From positions 58,590,001 through 58,654,000 of the forward strand of contig NC_077222.1 of the NCBI RefSeq assembly GCF_024763615.1: 64,000 bases of DNA. Direction: 5' to 3'. Of this stretch, positions 12,001 to 23,485 are shown one piece after another (positions within the stretch are counted from its first letter, which is position 1; each line of letters begins with the position of its first letter). Below the pieces are notes generated by a model that made no database searches, was not told the origin of the DNA, and worked only from the letters and a program-made list of their open reading frames with translations. The position numbers were made by a program, and so were the translations under genes. The DNA is from Phlebotomus papatasi (taxonomy: Eukaryota > Arthropoda > Insecta > Diptera > Psychodidae).

Positions 12001-13498
12001 CGCTTTATATCGACGACTCCATTCCATAATATTCTATTTCAGAATGACAACTTTTCAGGAGAGCCATTTGGACTTGAAGTCGGCGATATCCTATGCTTTC
12101 CGTAATATTTTTTTCCGAAAAAGTTGAATATCTCGTTACCTGAACTTTGGATCGTATGATCACCAAATTTTCTCCAATTAAATATCTCGGTCTATGTATC
12201 ATATCAAAGTTTTTTTGAATTAAGCAATTTCAATGAATTTAAAATAAAAAATACACCTATACTAAAATTTTTTTTAAAAAAATCTATAAATCATTGTACG
12301 ACAATGAGTGATGCAGGTAACGTTGTGTTTTTAGTATGTTTTTCAACATTCATTGACAAATTCATGAATCATTATTATAATATTTCCTCACTTTCCAATA
12401 AATTTTCTTCACAACAAACCAATACTAGCTTTATTTCATAAGTGAGATATATTTAAATGATCGCAAGTTCCGAGGTAAGTAAGATAATCATGTCTTTCCT
12501 AGCTGTTGTTCATATTCTTGAGGAAATTTTCATATCATGGGCATTAATAAACTGGAAAGTCTTAATTATATTTCGTGAGGATGACTATCATTTTTTCAGG
12601 AATTCTCATGCTATTCTTCTACAAAAGTCATTAACTGACCGTATACGTCACTGGAAAATTGAAAACTTAATTATATATCTTTTCGGTAGATCTCTATGGC
12701 AAATCATCGAGTCACCGAACAATCTGACAAAACTTAGCACATTCAGAAAATTCTACCTTTATTGCTTTTATCAAAATAACTCTTATAAAAATTTATCGTT
12801 TTATAAACTTGTCTTGCTGCTTGCCACTCTTAAAGATCAAAGTTTTCTGTAAAAAACAACGAACGTAAGTTGGTACTTTTTTGGGTGGCACGTGTACTTA
12901 TAAAGTTGAAGTTCCTTAACGATTGATGTGCGTATCCAATTGAACTGAACAAAATAAATTGTTTTTTTTTTCTTAAGTGATCCTAGAATGTTCAACCACG
13001 CCAAACTTCTTAGGTAAACGCGTGAAATTCAGTGATGAATTTCTTTGACGTAATTAAAATTCGTTAAACATCGCAGCATAGTTTGACATCAATGTATACA
13101 ATTCAAGGCCAGACTGTAAGAAATTGCAAAAGATTACCTGACTACAATGATGAGGAGGCAAAATCAAGAACATTTATCCAATTTATTATTAGCAATAAAA
13201 TTATTGAGAGCACACTGTACATTTTTTTCTAAATAGGTTTTATTTATCGAGACTTACAATCAAGTGGATTTGTTTTTCTTCAGAATTAAATACGAAAAAT
13301 CCCCCCAATTTATTTAACTAATTGCAAAAAATGGTATTTAGCAGAAATAATCACAAATGATAGATTAATCAGGTAAAAGAACAATAAATTGTCAGGGTTA
13401 AATTTCTTGCCTGCAGGAGGATTTTGCTAAGCACAATTTGTCTTCCAGTAATGCTGATATAAGGTACAAAAAATCCTAGAACTATTATGGTAATTACA
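9069..13498. other. intergenic region between genes A and B
   Basis: 5' flank of gene A and 3' flank of gene B. A small inverted repeat (TGCCTAAC ... GAATTAGGCA) lies at 9331-9374. The segment 9540-9910 is less AT-rich and of higher complexity, but neither strand gives a recognisable protein. From 10.4 to 13.4 kb the sequence is AT-rich with only spurious frames. Confidence 0.5.
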
Positions 13499-16400
13499 CT
13501 ATATCAACCACAATTTAATTGGCATCCTGGAGAATACATTATTCCACAGATTAATAAATATTTTTGCAAGTCCATTCTCAAGATCACTTCTCAATTCAGC
13601 AATAATTTCGTTGGCATTTTGATTGAGAAATAAATTGAGGGATGCACCCAAAATTTGATTGCCATTGAACAGATTATCCAGATGAATCTTCATGCCGCCC
13701 ACCAAAAATTGCACTTTCATTTCGTCTATTTGTATAACTTCCTGTAATAACAAACAAACTACATAAGTTCCCACTTAAAAAGCGGATCAATTCATTTCTT
13801 TGATCATTAATTATGATCCAAAGCGTGGCTTAAGGTGGACGTTACGGTATGAAAAGATGATTTTTGTACACCTTATTTCAATTTCACTATCACTTATCAA
13901 TTTTGCCTACATTGCGGCTTAATGAAATTGAAAGTAATTTTATAACGAACCTCTGGTAACTTTTTGATGCTGAATTTTGTGGCAACATTGGATTTCACAT
14001 CTTTGAGAGCCATCTTCACATCTCCATTTCCCACAAGAGGTAGGAGCAAGACATTTCCCTTGAGGTTATAAGTAGCATTTATCCGTAGAAGTGGTAACTC
14101 TAAATCGAAATCGAGCGTCTTATCAGCAAAATTGAGCAAAGCTCGACGAACTGTGGCGTTTGATGGTCCACGAACTAAAAGATTCTGAAATCCTCCAGCT
14201 AGTGTTAAACTGCCCATTCCCTTGGAAATTTGTACATTTTGAATCTTGAGTGGTTCAAATGGTTCAATGCCGACTTCAGGTAAGCCTAAAGGAAAGAATT
14301 TATACATTAAATTAATTACTAAACTAAAGTATTAAGGTAGCGATATCCGTTAGCTATAATAACATATTGATTTCTTTTACATAATGATATGGAATAAGTG
14401 AAAATGCAATTAGTTCGTGAAAAATATTCCCAATAACATTGATTTGTTTTCTTACAAATGTTACAATTTATAAACTTATTAAATGTGTTAAAGTCACGAC
14501 TATGTCACAGCATTGCACTCCGTATAGTCAAAGCACTTCTCACAAAAGTGTACTTACTAAAAGATAAATTTTTTTTTTTAAATAGGGGAAGGCCTTTAAG
14601 ATTCGTGCACACTCTAGCTTCGAACGCTTCATATTTTTCCCATTTTTTAATAATAATAATAATAATAATGATTTCTAGACATGCATTATTATTTTTCTTG
14701 TACATTATGAGATTGTCAGTCTCATGCCCCTGGAATCAAGTGCAGTGACGCTCACTGGATGCAATCCGAACACCTTTAACGCCAGAAAAATTCCTGGTAA
14801 CCTAAAGGGATTCGAACCCGGGACACTTGCATCATAGAGCGAGTGCTCTACCACTTGTTTAATTGAGTGCCGTCCATTTTTAATAGTCTTAAATCACACA
14901 TTTCATGCAAAAATAGGTCACATTTAATAAAGAAATATGGGACAAATATGAACTGTTCAAAACCAGAGTGTGGGCAAAGCCTGACAGCCTTCCTCTACAA
15001 GGAAAGTAATTTCAATTTATTTAAAATAATCCACAACAAGGAGGGTTCAACTCTAAAGAATAAATATAATAACTTAGTCAAGCTGTGATTTAAGACAATT
15101 TTACACACATAAAAAACACCAGGTAATAATAAATTTACTAACTAATAAATTATAAAATATAAACTTTTATCTGCGGAAACTACAAGAAAATAAGCGCAAA
15201 CAGAAATAAACATTTTAAATAATTGAAGTGAAAAAAATTATCTTAGGCAAAAGCTAAAAAAAAAAAATAAAATGTCTTATTAAATTTTAAGTATATATTA
15301 ATACAGGATCAATCTTCACTAAATTATTCCAATAACTTATCCTTATCAATATATTATTGTCAAGGTTTTTTTTTAAACAGAAATGATTTCAAACAGTTGA
15401 ACTTGTTTCATGACTGTAGGTTATTGAATTGGAGTAGCTTTGAAATTGGGTTTTTGTTTTTTTCTCCTATTTTTTTTAATAAAGCTGGACCTTATCATAA
15501 TGAAATTTAGCTTCACAATTGGTTTATATTATGGAACTGAATTATGTCTTGATAAGGTTCAGTTTCATTTAAAAATAGAAAAGATCCAATTTCAAAGCTA
15601 CCCCAATTCAAAGGTACCCACATTTCCCTATATTGTCAGATCCTACAATATTTACTATGTCCAATCAATAGTATATCCTGTTGTTTTTCCTAGATTTGAA
15701 ACTTATCTAACATCTCTTCAAGATCTTAATACATTAATTTTAAAAAAAATTAATTATTCTCCGTTAATCCTTCACATACGAAACCATAAGTACCTTCCCA
15801 TACTATTCATAATAATACTAAATACTAAATGTTTAGGCGTACAAATAACTATCTTACTCCCTTCACAAAAAATGAATTTCTAATGAAAATTACATTTTCC
15901 CTGCTAAAAAGTGAAATTGTATAAAATTTATTTAAATACATTAAACATTAAAAATTTCAATAAATTTGTTATGTGTATGTTATTTTGGAATTTAAGATAC
16001 TTCTTTTAATATCACTAAAAGAGCATTGGATTTTATGTAATAAAACTCGGTTAATAGTTCAGTAGAATATGCGACATCGTTTTGTGAAATCAATTTTGTT
16101 TACCAATTATACAGTCATTTTGAAAGGACGATAAATTACAGTAAAATCATAATGAAGAAAAAAATAATATCCTAATATCGGTATTAATATCGGTAAAAAT
16201 AGAAATACCCATTCAGATATGTTTTATTTTAAAATTAAAAAAATAAATGAATACAAAATATGTCAATTGTTTTCTTAATTCTCAGAAGAAACTTTAAGCT
16301 TTAAATCTTTAAATCGATCTTTTAAAACTGACTTATTTGCATTCCCCAAAAACGATCTTAATATTTTAAGGTTTCAAATTTCTCAAGCTAAACTTTCAAG

Positions 16401-18999
16401 CTAAAACTCATAAAATAAACACAGACATTGAAATTCAAATTTATTTAAATTAATCTTAATCGTGCTCCTTTTAAACCTTAAAATACTGAAAATTTTTAGA
16501 TTATATCGCTCCTTGAAAATTTTAGGGAGCTAACTCACTTTTCTGTGATTTAGAGATTTCAGTTCGCTACATTTATTAAATCTAAATGATATAAATTATT
16601 AAATTTTGTTATTAATATTTTTCAAAAATTTTACTGTTTTTTAATTGCTTGCGCAATTTCTTTGAAGTAAAGGGGTACAAAATTGATTTATCGTTCATTA
16701 TATTTTATGAAACAAGAAACTAACTCAAGCAAGTTGAACCCTTGTTACGGCAGAATTACATTGACAGTAAAATGCTCACCGTATTTCGTTAATTTACGCA
16801 TTTTAATTGCAATTCTTTCGGAAATTCTCGATTACCGTATTACCTTATCTCATACTCGGTGACACTAGATGAAAATAATAGAAGTGTAAGAAAATTGAAG
16901 AAATAAAACGAAAATGCGATAAACGGTGAGCAAAAAAACACACACAACAGTTCTTTTACTCACCGCTTCTCGAATTTTCGTTTTATTTCTTCAATTTTCT
17001 TACATTATTTTCACCAATTGCCATCGAGTATGAGATAAGGTAAAACGGTAATGGAAAATTTACGGAAGAATTGCAAAGAAAATGAGTAAATTAACGAAAT
17101 ATGGTGAGCATTTTACTGTCAATGTGATTCTGCCCTTATTCTTAATCCAGGAAAATTTGCGCATCATTTAGAATAACAGGGAGCTAACTCAGAAAAAAAA
17201 ACATATTTTAAAAGGTAAAAATATGAAATTTTCGATGTTTTAATGCTTATACGAAGACAAGAAATAAATTATTTTTTGTATTAAATTTAGATAATTATTT
17301 ACACAAAATTGGAACTTTCATGTTGTCTCTTGAAAAGTCTCTTGAAAAATTATGCTGATAAAATAAGTTGACCACTAGTAATTTCCAAGAAACGATATGA
17401 AGCGGCATAAACTTTTAACTCAAAATTGGAAACTTTAATTTTGACACTAAATATTTAACTTAAATATTTAAGCTTTCCCAATGTGATCACTATAATTGAG
17501 TTTTTTGTATTTAGTGAATGTACTTCTTCAGTCATCATTTACCGCTTTAAATTAAACTCAAAAATGGATCTAGTAATAAATATTAATGCTTATAAAAAGT
17601 ATTGTACTCTCTTTTAATGCAAGTTTAAAAATATAGTATTATATAAAATTTAATTTAAAATTTATTCGACAGTTTATACAAACATCTTAACTTAAAATAC
17701 TATTTAATGAGTATCAAAATTAAGATGAAATATATTAAAACAATAGCAAAAGGCAGTTTTTTCACGATTTTTTTTTTTAAATTCATGACTTCATTTGACT
17801 AATGACTTAATAGCAAATTATTTTAACTGGTTTAATCCACACTTTTACTTTCCGTTGGAACAAATAGCGCAAAAAAATTCACAAGACACATTCAACAAAA
17901 TCCATTCATAAAATCACAAGCGTTGAGTACAATGGAAAGCTTTGTGGTGACGATGGCAAGAGCAAAAAAAATCTTGCGGAAAAGTCTTTCCACCCCAGAA
18001 TTTCAATGGAGATAATTATTGAGAAAGTTCTCAGAAATTGCTCAATGTGACTAATCTGTGATTGTAAAATTGTCGCATGCACTCTCTTATACCAAATGTG
18101 CAATAAAGGTGATAAATTAAATTGCGCAATAATGGTAAAATTGCATATTTGCGAAATGTGTGCAAATATCATTCTTGCACCTCACCTTTAGCCAATGATT
18201 TGAACATTCCCTCAAACATTTTCTTGAAGCAGCCGTCTTGGTTGGGATTCTCTCTGGGGCAGGTGAGTAGCCAATCAGCTGAAAAATTATAAAGCAAAAA
18301 TAATAAAAGTGGAATATGATTACAAAATGATTAGCAACCGGTCAACAGCCCACCCAATTATCCACTCTTGTGGTCTTATTAGAAATTGCGCGAACTTATG
18401 GCTATAATTGCAATAGACTTTTCTATATCTATAGCGTTTCTATCGTGATAATCACAAAAAGAGTTGAATAACATTGAATAATATTGATTTGGTGTGGAAG
18501 AAGTTCCTCCATACCTTCTTATATTATCTCAGACTAAGCTCAAATAAGAGACTTGCTGCTGAAGTGAGATAAAAGACTGAGAAAAGAGGTTGAGAATGCC
18601 TTCTTTAACACTTGCAGATGTACTCTCTAAGTTACACAATTTATACCATTCATATTTACTCAGGGAAATCTCTTCACAATGAAGTTTCAATTTTTAAGTA
18701 CATCGATCATATGGATGAGTTTTTTACTTTCTAGTGAGGCTCGATTGTGATCTTCATCACCTCTGCAAGCCCTCGTGCAATTCCCGCCCGGATGGATATA
18801 TTAGGGTCGAGGTTGCAAATGATTCCACAGAACATACGAGACAGCCTTGATTTGGCAAATTCACTTTTAGTACTTTTGGACTGGATTCACTAAAATTTTA
18901 TAACTTACGTTTCTCTTTTAATTGCGGAACATCGCTCCCGAGAACTCCTCCATTTACCAGAAGCACAACCAAGGATGCTACAGCTAAGATAAATTGCAT
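13499..18999 (-). CDS. takeout/JHBP-family secreted protein, gene B
   Basis: Complete gene of 253 aa. Exons: 18909-18999, 18186-18278, 13951-14285 and 13499-13741, phases 1, 1, 0. The start gives MQFILAVASLVVLLVNGG, a good signal peptide. Cysteines 37 and 47 form the CX9C pair. The central part (GLPEVGIEPFEPLKI) and the C-terminal part (NGNQILGASLNLFLNQNANEI) are classic takeout motifs, and the protein ends in KLWLI. The intron layout differs from its neighbours. The 335-nt third exon runs through the position where genes A, C, D, E and F have a phase-1 intron, and the last intron (after LPE) sits at a unique phase-0 site with a GTTCGT donor. Intron 2 is 3.9 kb and contains MITEs and a SINE. 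Likely function is binding or carrying a lipophilic ligand in haemolymph or a sensory tissue; the ligand is unknown. Confidence 0.93.
14582..14996 (-). mobile_element. hairpin MITE (GGCTTC family) split by a SINE
   Basis: Left arm (GGAAGGCCTTTAAGATTCGTG then CACACTCTAGCTTCGAA) and inverted right arm (GGAAGGCTGTCAGGC then CACACTCTGGTTTTGAA). The inner block TTTTAATAGTCTTAAATCACACATTT matches the reverse complement of the copy at 3331-3520, so it is the same family in opposite orientation. Confidence 0.65.
14648..14873 (-). mobile_element. tRNA-derived SINE with target-site duplication
   Basis: On the minus strand the head has A-box-like AGTGGTAGAGCAC (14855-14843) and a perfect B box GGTTCGAATCC (14818-14808). 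It continues into a body with GAGACTGACAATCTC and ends in an (ATT)n tail. Direct repeats CCATTTTT at 14640-14647 and 14874-14881 flank it. Confidence 0.75.
15417..15630. mobile_element. GGGGCATCTTTG-family MITE, copy 1
   Basis: Starts TAGGTTATTGAATTGG and ends, inverted, TAGGGAAATGTGGGTACC. Inner inverted pair AGCTTTGAAATTGGG and CCAATTTCAAAGCTA. Related copies at 20151 and 51781. Confidence 0.7.
16748..17135. mobile_element. fold-back MITE (GGGCAGAATCAC family), copy 1
   Basis: 388 bp, almost wholly palindromic. Ends CGGCAGAATTACATTGACAG and, inverted, GGGCAGAATCACATTGACAG, flanked by TTA on both sides (16745-16747, 17136-17138). The arms are about 170-190 bp each. In intron 2 of gene B. 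Confidence 0.85.
18279..18908 (-). other. intron 1 of gene B
   Basis: GTAAGT donor and TTTTTCAG acceptor. I see no repeat or gene in it. Confidence 0.6.
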
Positions 19000-19806
19000 A
19001 TTTGTGGAACTGTCCTCGTTGGACTTCACTGCAATTATCCCGTTTCACTTTTGCACAAGAACTTAATGTGATTGCACTTTATTGAGTAATGGCAGAAAAT
19101 GCAATTGGTTCTCTTTTGGATTTTACCAGTGCATTTGGATTGTATTTGAGAGCGCACAAGATCGTCTAACTCGATGCACAGCTCAGCTGCGAATGCCTTG
19201 TACGGTTTGCTGGTGGTTACTCAAAAACCTGGTCATCGGCTTCTGCACATTCCCGCCAATCTATCACATGAAGTACTTAATTCCACTTGGTTACACCGTC
19301 GATATACGTAATTTTAAGTGTTCAAAATAACCTGCAGTCTCGCACTTCATCTCTCGATGATCTCACACAACAATTGAACCACTGAACCATGGTGTCATAT
19401 ACAATTTGTGGAAATGGAATTTTTACTCAATGAAGGGAAATCAAGAGAATGGGTTAAATGTATTTTCAATGTCGGTGTTATTTTATTTTAGACCTTTCTT
19501 CCACATTAGCTCAGACATGTCTGCATGGCTTATAGCAATATCCACCGGAAGCCGGGAAACAAGTCTCTATAATAGTGAAAGTGGCGATACTTCAGAGGTG
19601 CGTATCTTTTTTAAGCGTTGTCAATATGAATGAAAAAAAAACTATGCTAATTTCTTAAAATGTTTTATGTTTACAAATCAGGTTAAAAAATAGAGCTGAT
19701 TTTGGGCATAGCCTCTCACCACTTCAAAGTGTAGCAATTATCTTTATTGAAAGTTAATCAAGCCATAAAGATTTAGCATAAAAAAAATTCTCACTTTGTG
19801 AGTTAA
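19000..19806. other. intergenic region between genes B and C
   Basis: 5' flank of B (CAATAAAGTG on the minus strand at about 19080 is the only TATA-like motif) and 3' UTR of C up to 19743. The plus-strand frames here look incidental. Confidence 0.45.
19743..19748 (-). terminator. poly(A) signal of gene C
   Basis: AATAAA on the minus strand, 59 nt past the gene C stop at 19807. Confidence 0.6.
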
Positions 19807-22800
19807 TTACTCTGGCAGGAGCTTGTCAATACTGTACAGTTCGAAGATCTTTCCCGTAATCTTTCCAATGATCTTCGCCATGGCACCCTGAATAGCTGGA
19901 CGCATTTCACCTATAATGAGCCTCCAATTGTCATTAATGAACTTGTTCATAACCGTGCACAGCTCATTGTCTCCATCGAATGTCCATTCAGCATCACCGA
20001 TTGTAAAGTCTACAGAGAGGTCCTGTATCCTAAAGTGCTCCTTTTTGTCCTTTCCCATGATCCTCTCACAATGAAGAGTTGCAGTTGTTTCAACCTCAGC
20101 TGCCAGAAAAAGAAAAGTCAATGATAAACGTAGATTAGCTCAAATAATAATAGGGGGAATTGGGGCATCTCTGATTTGGGGAAGCTAAATTGGGCTTTTT
20201 TCTCCTATTTTTTTGAATTGAATTAGAAATTAGAACTTACCCCGTTATTATTTAGCTCCATAAACTCATTTTTAAGCCAAATTACATTATGTTAAGCTTC
20301 AATTACTTTTAAAAATCGGAGAAAAAAAGTCCAATTTCAAAAATACCCCGATTCAAAGATGCCCCACTTCCCCCTATGTAAAAGATTTTAAAAGTGGATC
20401 AACTTAAAATGACTTCAAATTTGATTTAACTTAGAACTTGAAAAACTTAAACATGTGAAATGTATGCTTATCGTATTAAAACTAAACAAAAAAAGAATTA
20501 TTCTGAGCGTTAACCCTTTAACGACGAGACACTTTTTACGGACTGAAAATCAACAATAAAAATTAAACTGAGAAACATAATCAATGATAAGTCTTACATC
20601 TAACCTTGGAAAGTCCAACAGAGTCTGATTCGGTGTATTTTGTGCTTCTATGAACGATACGGACAAAAATAGCCCAAAAATGTATGTAATTTTTCTGAAA
20701 ATAATGAATAATATTTTTCGCTTTAATGAAAAATATTACGTACGAGAGTATTGTAGTTTTTATCGCCAAAAGGGTTTTGCTTAAAAAAATTGGAAGTATA
20801 AAAAATAAATAAAATCAATTATGAATTTGAGAATTTAAAAATTCGCCATTTTTGAGCTTAAATATTATATTTACTACATAGCAAATAGCTAGAGACTTGC
20901 AAAAAATATTGTAGATTCCTTCTACTTTACAATTATGTACAGACATAAGAAAAAAATAACTTCAGGTAGTCAGGAAAAATTATTTTCTTTACTGGATACC
21001 GGTGTTCCAATCCTCCCTAAAGGGTTAATGACTGAAAGTTTGCAGAGGATAGCGCAGAAGTTTCAGGTAGAGGGAGGTGGGGCTATATTGCAAACACTAT
21101 TTTTTCACAACCATTGACAACTTAAGAAATGTACAAACCCACCATTTACCTCCTAAATGACATAAACTCAAAATGTAACCAGTGACAATTTTAAATTAGT
21201 TTTTTTAAATGAGGCAATAATCTTTTGACTCTAAAAAATGACCAACTTTTGGAAAACAATTATTTTTGATATAAAATAAAATTAATTTTTTTTTGAAAAA
21301 TATAAATAATAACTTTGGATGAAAATGTATGGCAGACGAAATGCTCAATTTTTGTACAAAATTATGAAAGATGAAATGTGAAATACGAAATGGTAAAATA
21401 CGAAATGTAAGAATACGAAGTTTCCGCAATACGAAATATGCAATACGAACATGTAAAATACAAAATGTAAAATACTAAGTTTACGCAAACCAAAAAAAGA
21501 TAATTCGTTGTATAAATTCCCTTTCGTGTTTTTCAAAGACTTTTCGTTTAAGTACGAGTTTAACTGATCAGCTAACAGGATATATTTGATTTTTTGACTT
21601 CAGATGGACCTATACACTATAAGTAATTTTGTCCACTAAATTGAATTTTTAAAATTTTTAAATGAAAATTTCAGAAAGTAAACTTTGAATGTTGCACTTT
21701 TATGTTCAAAAGCTTGAATTAAATAATTTTTTTATGATGTCGAAAAAATAGAGAAAACATTCTGTCTTTTGGTCTTCGTGAACCACATAATCTCCTTCAA
21801 GACTTTTTTTTAAATATTGTCCTTTGAAAGACTCTCCATTTAATAGTGAATCCGGTGAATCCTAACATTAGGACAAATACAATCCGAAATATTGCATGTT
21901 AAAGTTTTAAAAGTAACCCACAATATATACGAGTATATCATGTTCTTTCGATTACATAACCATTTTTATTTATTCAGTCTAAACTGCACCACTCTCATAT
22001 ATTTATACAACGAAGATTTGTAGAAAATAAGAAAAAAGAAATTTTAAGTATTATTTTGAATTTTAAATGGTCTTTTGAAAAAGTGAGTTACAAATTTTAT
22101 AAAAACAAAATTAGTAGTAGATTTTTCTCGGACTAAGACTATTTCAAATCAACTTTGAATACTATGAAATAATACCCGTCAATCCTTTATATTAAACCGT
22201 AATTAAATTATTAATTATCTACAATTTGTGCAAAGTAGAGTATTTTAAATAGGTTTACGACTATATAAAACTGTAACATGTAATATGGCAATTAGTCAAA
22301 GTGGTAATGAAACCATTTAATGACTTTCTTTTGGTAGAATGAGTCAGTAACTTCAGTATAACATTCTTGCATATTAATGCCTATAGCCCAAGGAATTTAT
22401 TCTTTCTTTATAAACAATTTTCCAATGATGCAATATTTGTAAATTACAAATTACACGCATTATCATTAGAAAATCTGATTAAAAAGCATTTCGATCTACG
22501 ATTGTTCTCGTAATTCAATTGCACTCTAACTATTTTTTATAGCCTATTGGTGATGATTTAATTGACATGAAGAATCCGGAATGATTCATGATGAATTTCT
22601 TCTTACGACAAAAAACTTACTATAGTTTCCGTAGCTTAATCCTTGTCCCTGAAGTGGTAGCATGAGGATATGTCCAGAAATTAGGTAATCTGCCGTCATA
22701 TAGAGTTCTGGAAACATCATCTGCAGTTGAAAGTAGTTCTTCTTAAGGTCAATTTTTACACTCTGCAACTTAAAGTCCGATAGTCCGTAGATTTTGATGT

Positions 22801-23158
22801 TGGTGTAGGTGGAATTGAGGTTGATAGGCCCTTGATCTTGCGAAAAGGACACTTTGGGCAGATGAAGTGGATTGAATGGTGGTAGAGACAATTGTGGAAT
22901 TCCACGGCTGAGTCTTGGCTTTAGCATAAGAATTGAACGCCGGACGCATTCATTCAAGTATTCCGGTGAGAGATTCCTATTGCACACACGAATGTAATTT
23001 GCTGGGAAAGATATATCCAATTTAGTATGATGATAAATGCACTTCTAATTCATTAATTCACACTCACGTATTTCATTTTTTTTATCCGTGCTTAGAGTAA
23101 AGGCTTGGTGAATAGCCAGAAGTATGATAAATGAACACTTCATCATATTTTTATTCAT
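19807..23158 (-). CDS. takeout/JHBP-family secreted protein, gene C
   Basis: Three exons: 23068-23158, 22621-23001 and 19807-20099, all introns phase 1. The first in-frame ATG is at 23158 (MNKNMMKCSF); ATGs at 23146 and 23143 are also in frame. From 23146 the protein is 250 aa. A hydrophobic signal (CSFIILLAIHQAFT) is followed by Cys33 and Cys45 (CX11C, two residues wider than its neighbours). The 381-nt second exon is uninterrupted and covers IPQLSLPPFNPLHL to LMLPLQGQGLSYGNYS, where A, D, E and F have one to three introns, so intron loss is likely. The last exon (EVETTATLHCERIMG to YSIDKLLPE) has an unusual extra Cys and a tryptophan-rich stretch (AEWTF). A TCAGT initiator lies 43 nt upstream of the first ATG, and a poly(A) signal lies 59 nt beyond the stop. 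Confidence 0.92.
20151..20376. mobile_element. GGGGCATCTTTG-family MITE, copy 2
   Basis: TAGGGGGAATTGGGGCATCT at the left and AGATGCCCCACTTCCCCCTA at the right are near-perfect inverted repeats. The inner TTTTTTCTCCTATTTTT and GGAGAAAAAAAG also pair. In intron 2 of gene C. Confidence 0.8.
20510..21028 (+). mobile_element. piggyBac-like TTAA MITE, copy 1
   Basis: TTAA followed by CCCTTTAACGACGAGACA at the left; CCCTAAAGGG then TTAA at the right. Shares blocks with 60958-61400 (ACATCTAACC, AGTCTGATT, AACTTCAGGTAGTCA, ACCGGT). No transposase frame. Confidence 0.7.
21067..21130 (+). repeat. fragment of the TAGGGGAAGGTGG element
   Basis: TAGAGGGAGGTGGGGCTATA then CACTATTTTTTC, matching the left end of the element at 38245-38433. 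No right end is seen. Confidence 0.5.
21372..21480. repeat. degenerate minisatellite of AATACGAAATGTAA
   Basis: Seven to nine diverged tandem units around AATACGAAATGTAA between 21372 and 21480. Confidence 0.7.
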
Positions 23159-23198
23159 TAGAATTAATTGATGCGATAAGAATCAATGCTGTAATTGA

Positions 23199-23204
23199 AC
23201 TGAC
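23199..23204 (-). promoter_or_regulatory. candidate initiator of gene C
   Basis: Minus-strand TCAGTTC lies 43 nt upstream of gene C's first ATG, with the A at 23201. No TATA is seen 30-35 nt further upstream, so it is weaker than the D and E promoters. Confidence 0.4.
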
Positions 23205-23485
23205 CACCTATGTCAAGCTAAAGTAACTTTGTTGGATGAATTTGGTGCAATATTCAATGAAGTGGCATTTAAATTTAATTCTGCTGAGTGGTTTTTTTTT
23301 ATATATTTGCTCTGTTCGATTAACCTATTTATGCATGTTTTTACACCGTATTATATTATGCTTATTGCACAATTTTATGTATGTGGAATTATTGTAATGG
23401 ATTGGAAATTAAACGTCTCAATAGTTCCGGTATATAACATTGGTCTGTGTATTATTTTCCATATAGAGTTTTCAAAAGGTGTAAG

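Larger units (their letters stand above)
14286..18185 (-). other. intron 2 of gene B, 3.9 kb
   Basis: Contains the SINE-in-MITE at 14582-14996, a GGGGCATCTTTG-family MITE at 15417-15630 and the fold-back MITE at 16748-17135. The rest is AT-rich sequence without exons. Confidence 0.6.
20100..22620 (-). other. intron 2 of gene C, 2.5 kb
   Basis: Contains MITEs at 20151 and 20510, a half-copy of the 38245 element and the minisatellite at 21372. The remainder is AT-rich. Confidence 0.6.

Noticed and set aside
12457..12852. 131-codon plus-strand open frame
   Set aside because: Composition looks like translated AT-rich noise; no motif, signal or splice context.
14648..14873. Functional tRNA gene on the minus strand
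   Set aside because: The B box is perfect, but acceptor and T stems do not pair and an ATT tail with target duplication follows, so it is a SINE.
15440..15883. 147-codon plus-strand open frame
   Set aside because: Overlaps a MITE and reads through its AT-rich arms; low-complexity start.
21372..21480. CRISPR-like array
   Set aside because: Short, degenerate contiguous units without spacers in a eukaryotic genome; it is a minisatellite.
23447..23485. Upstream extension of the plus-strand membrane protein
   Set aside because: The open frame continues upstream but without an ATG; the ATG at 23486 begins the signal peptide.
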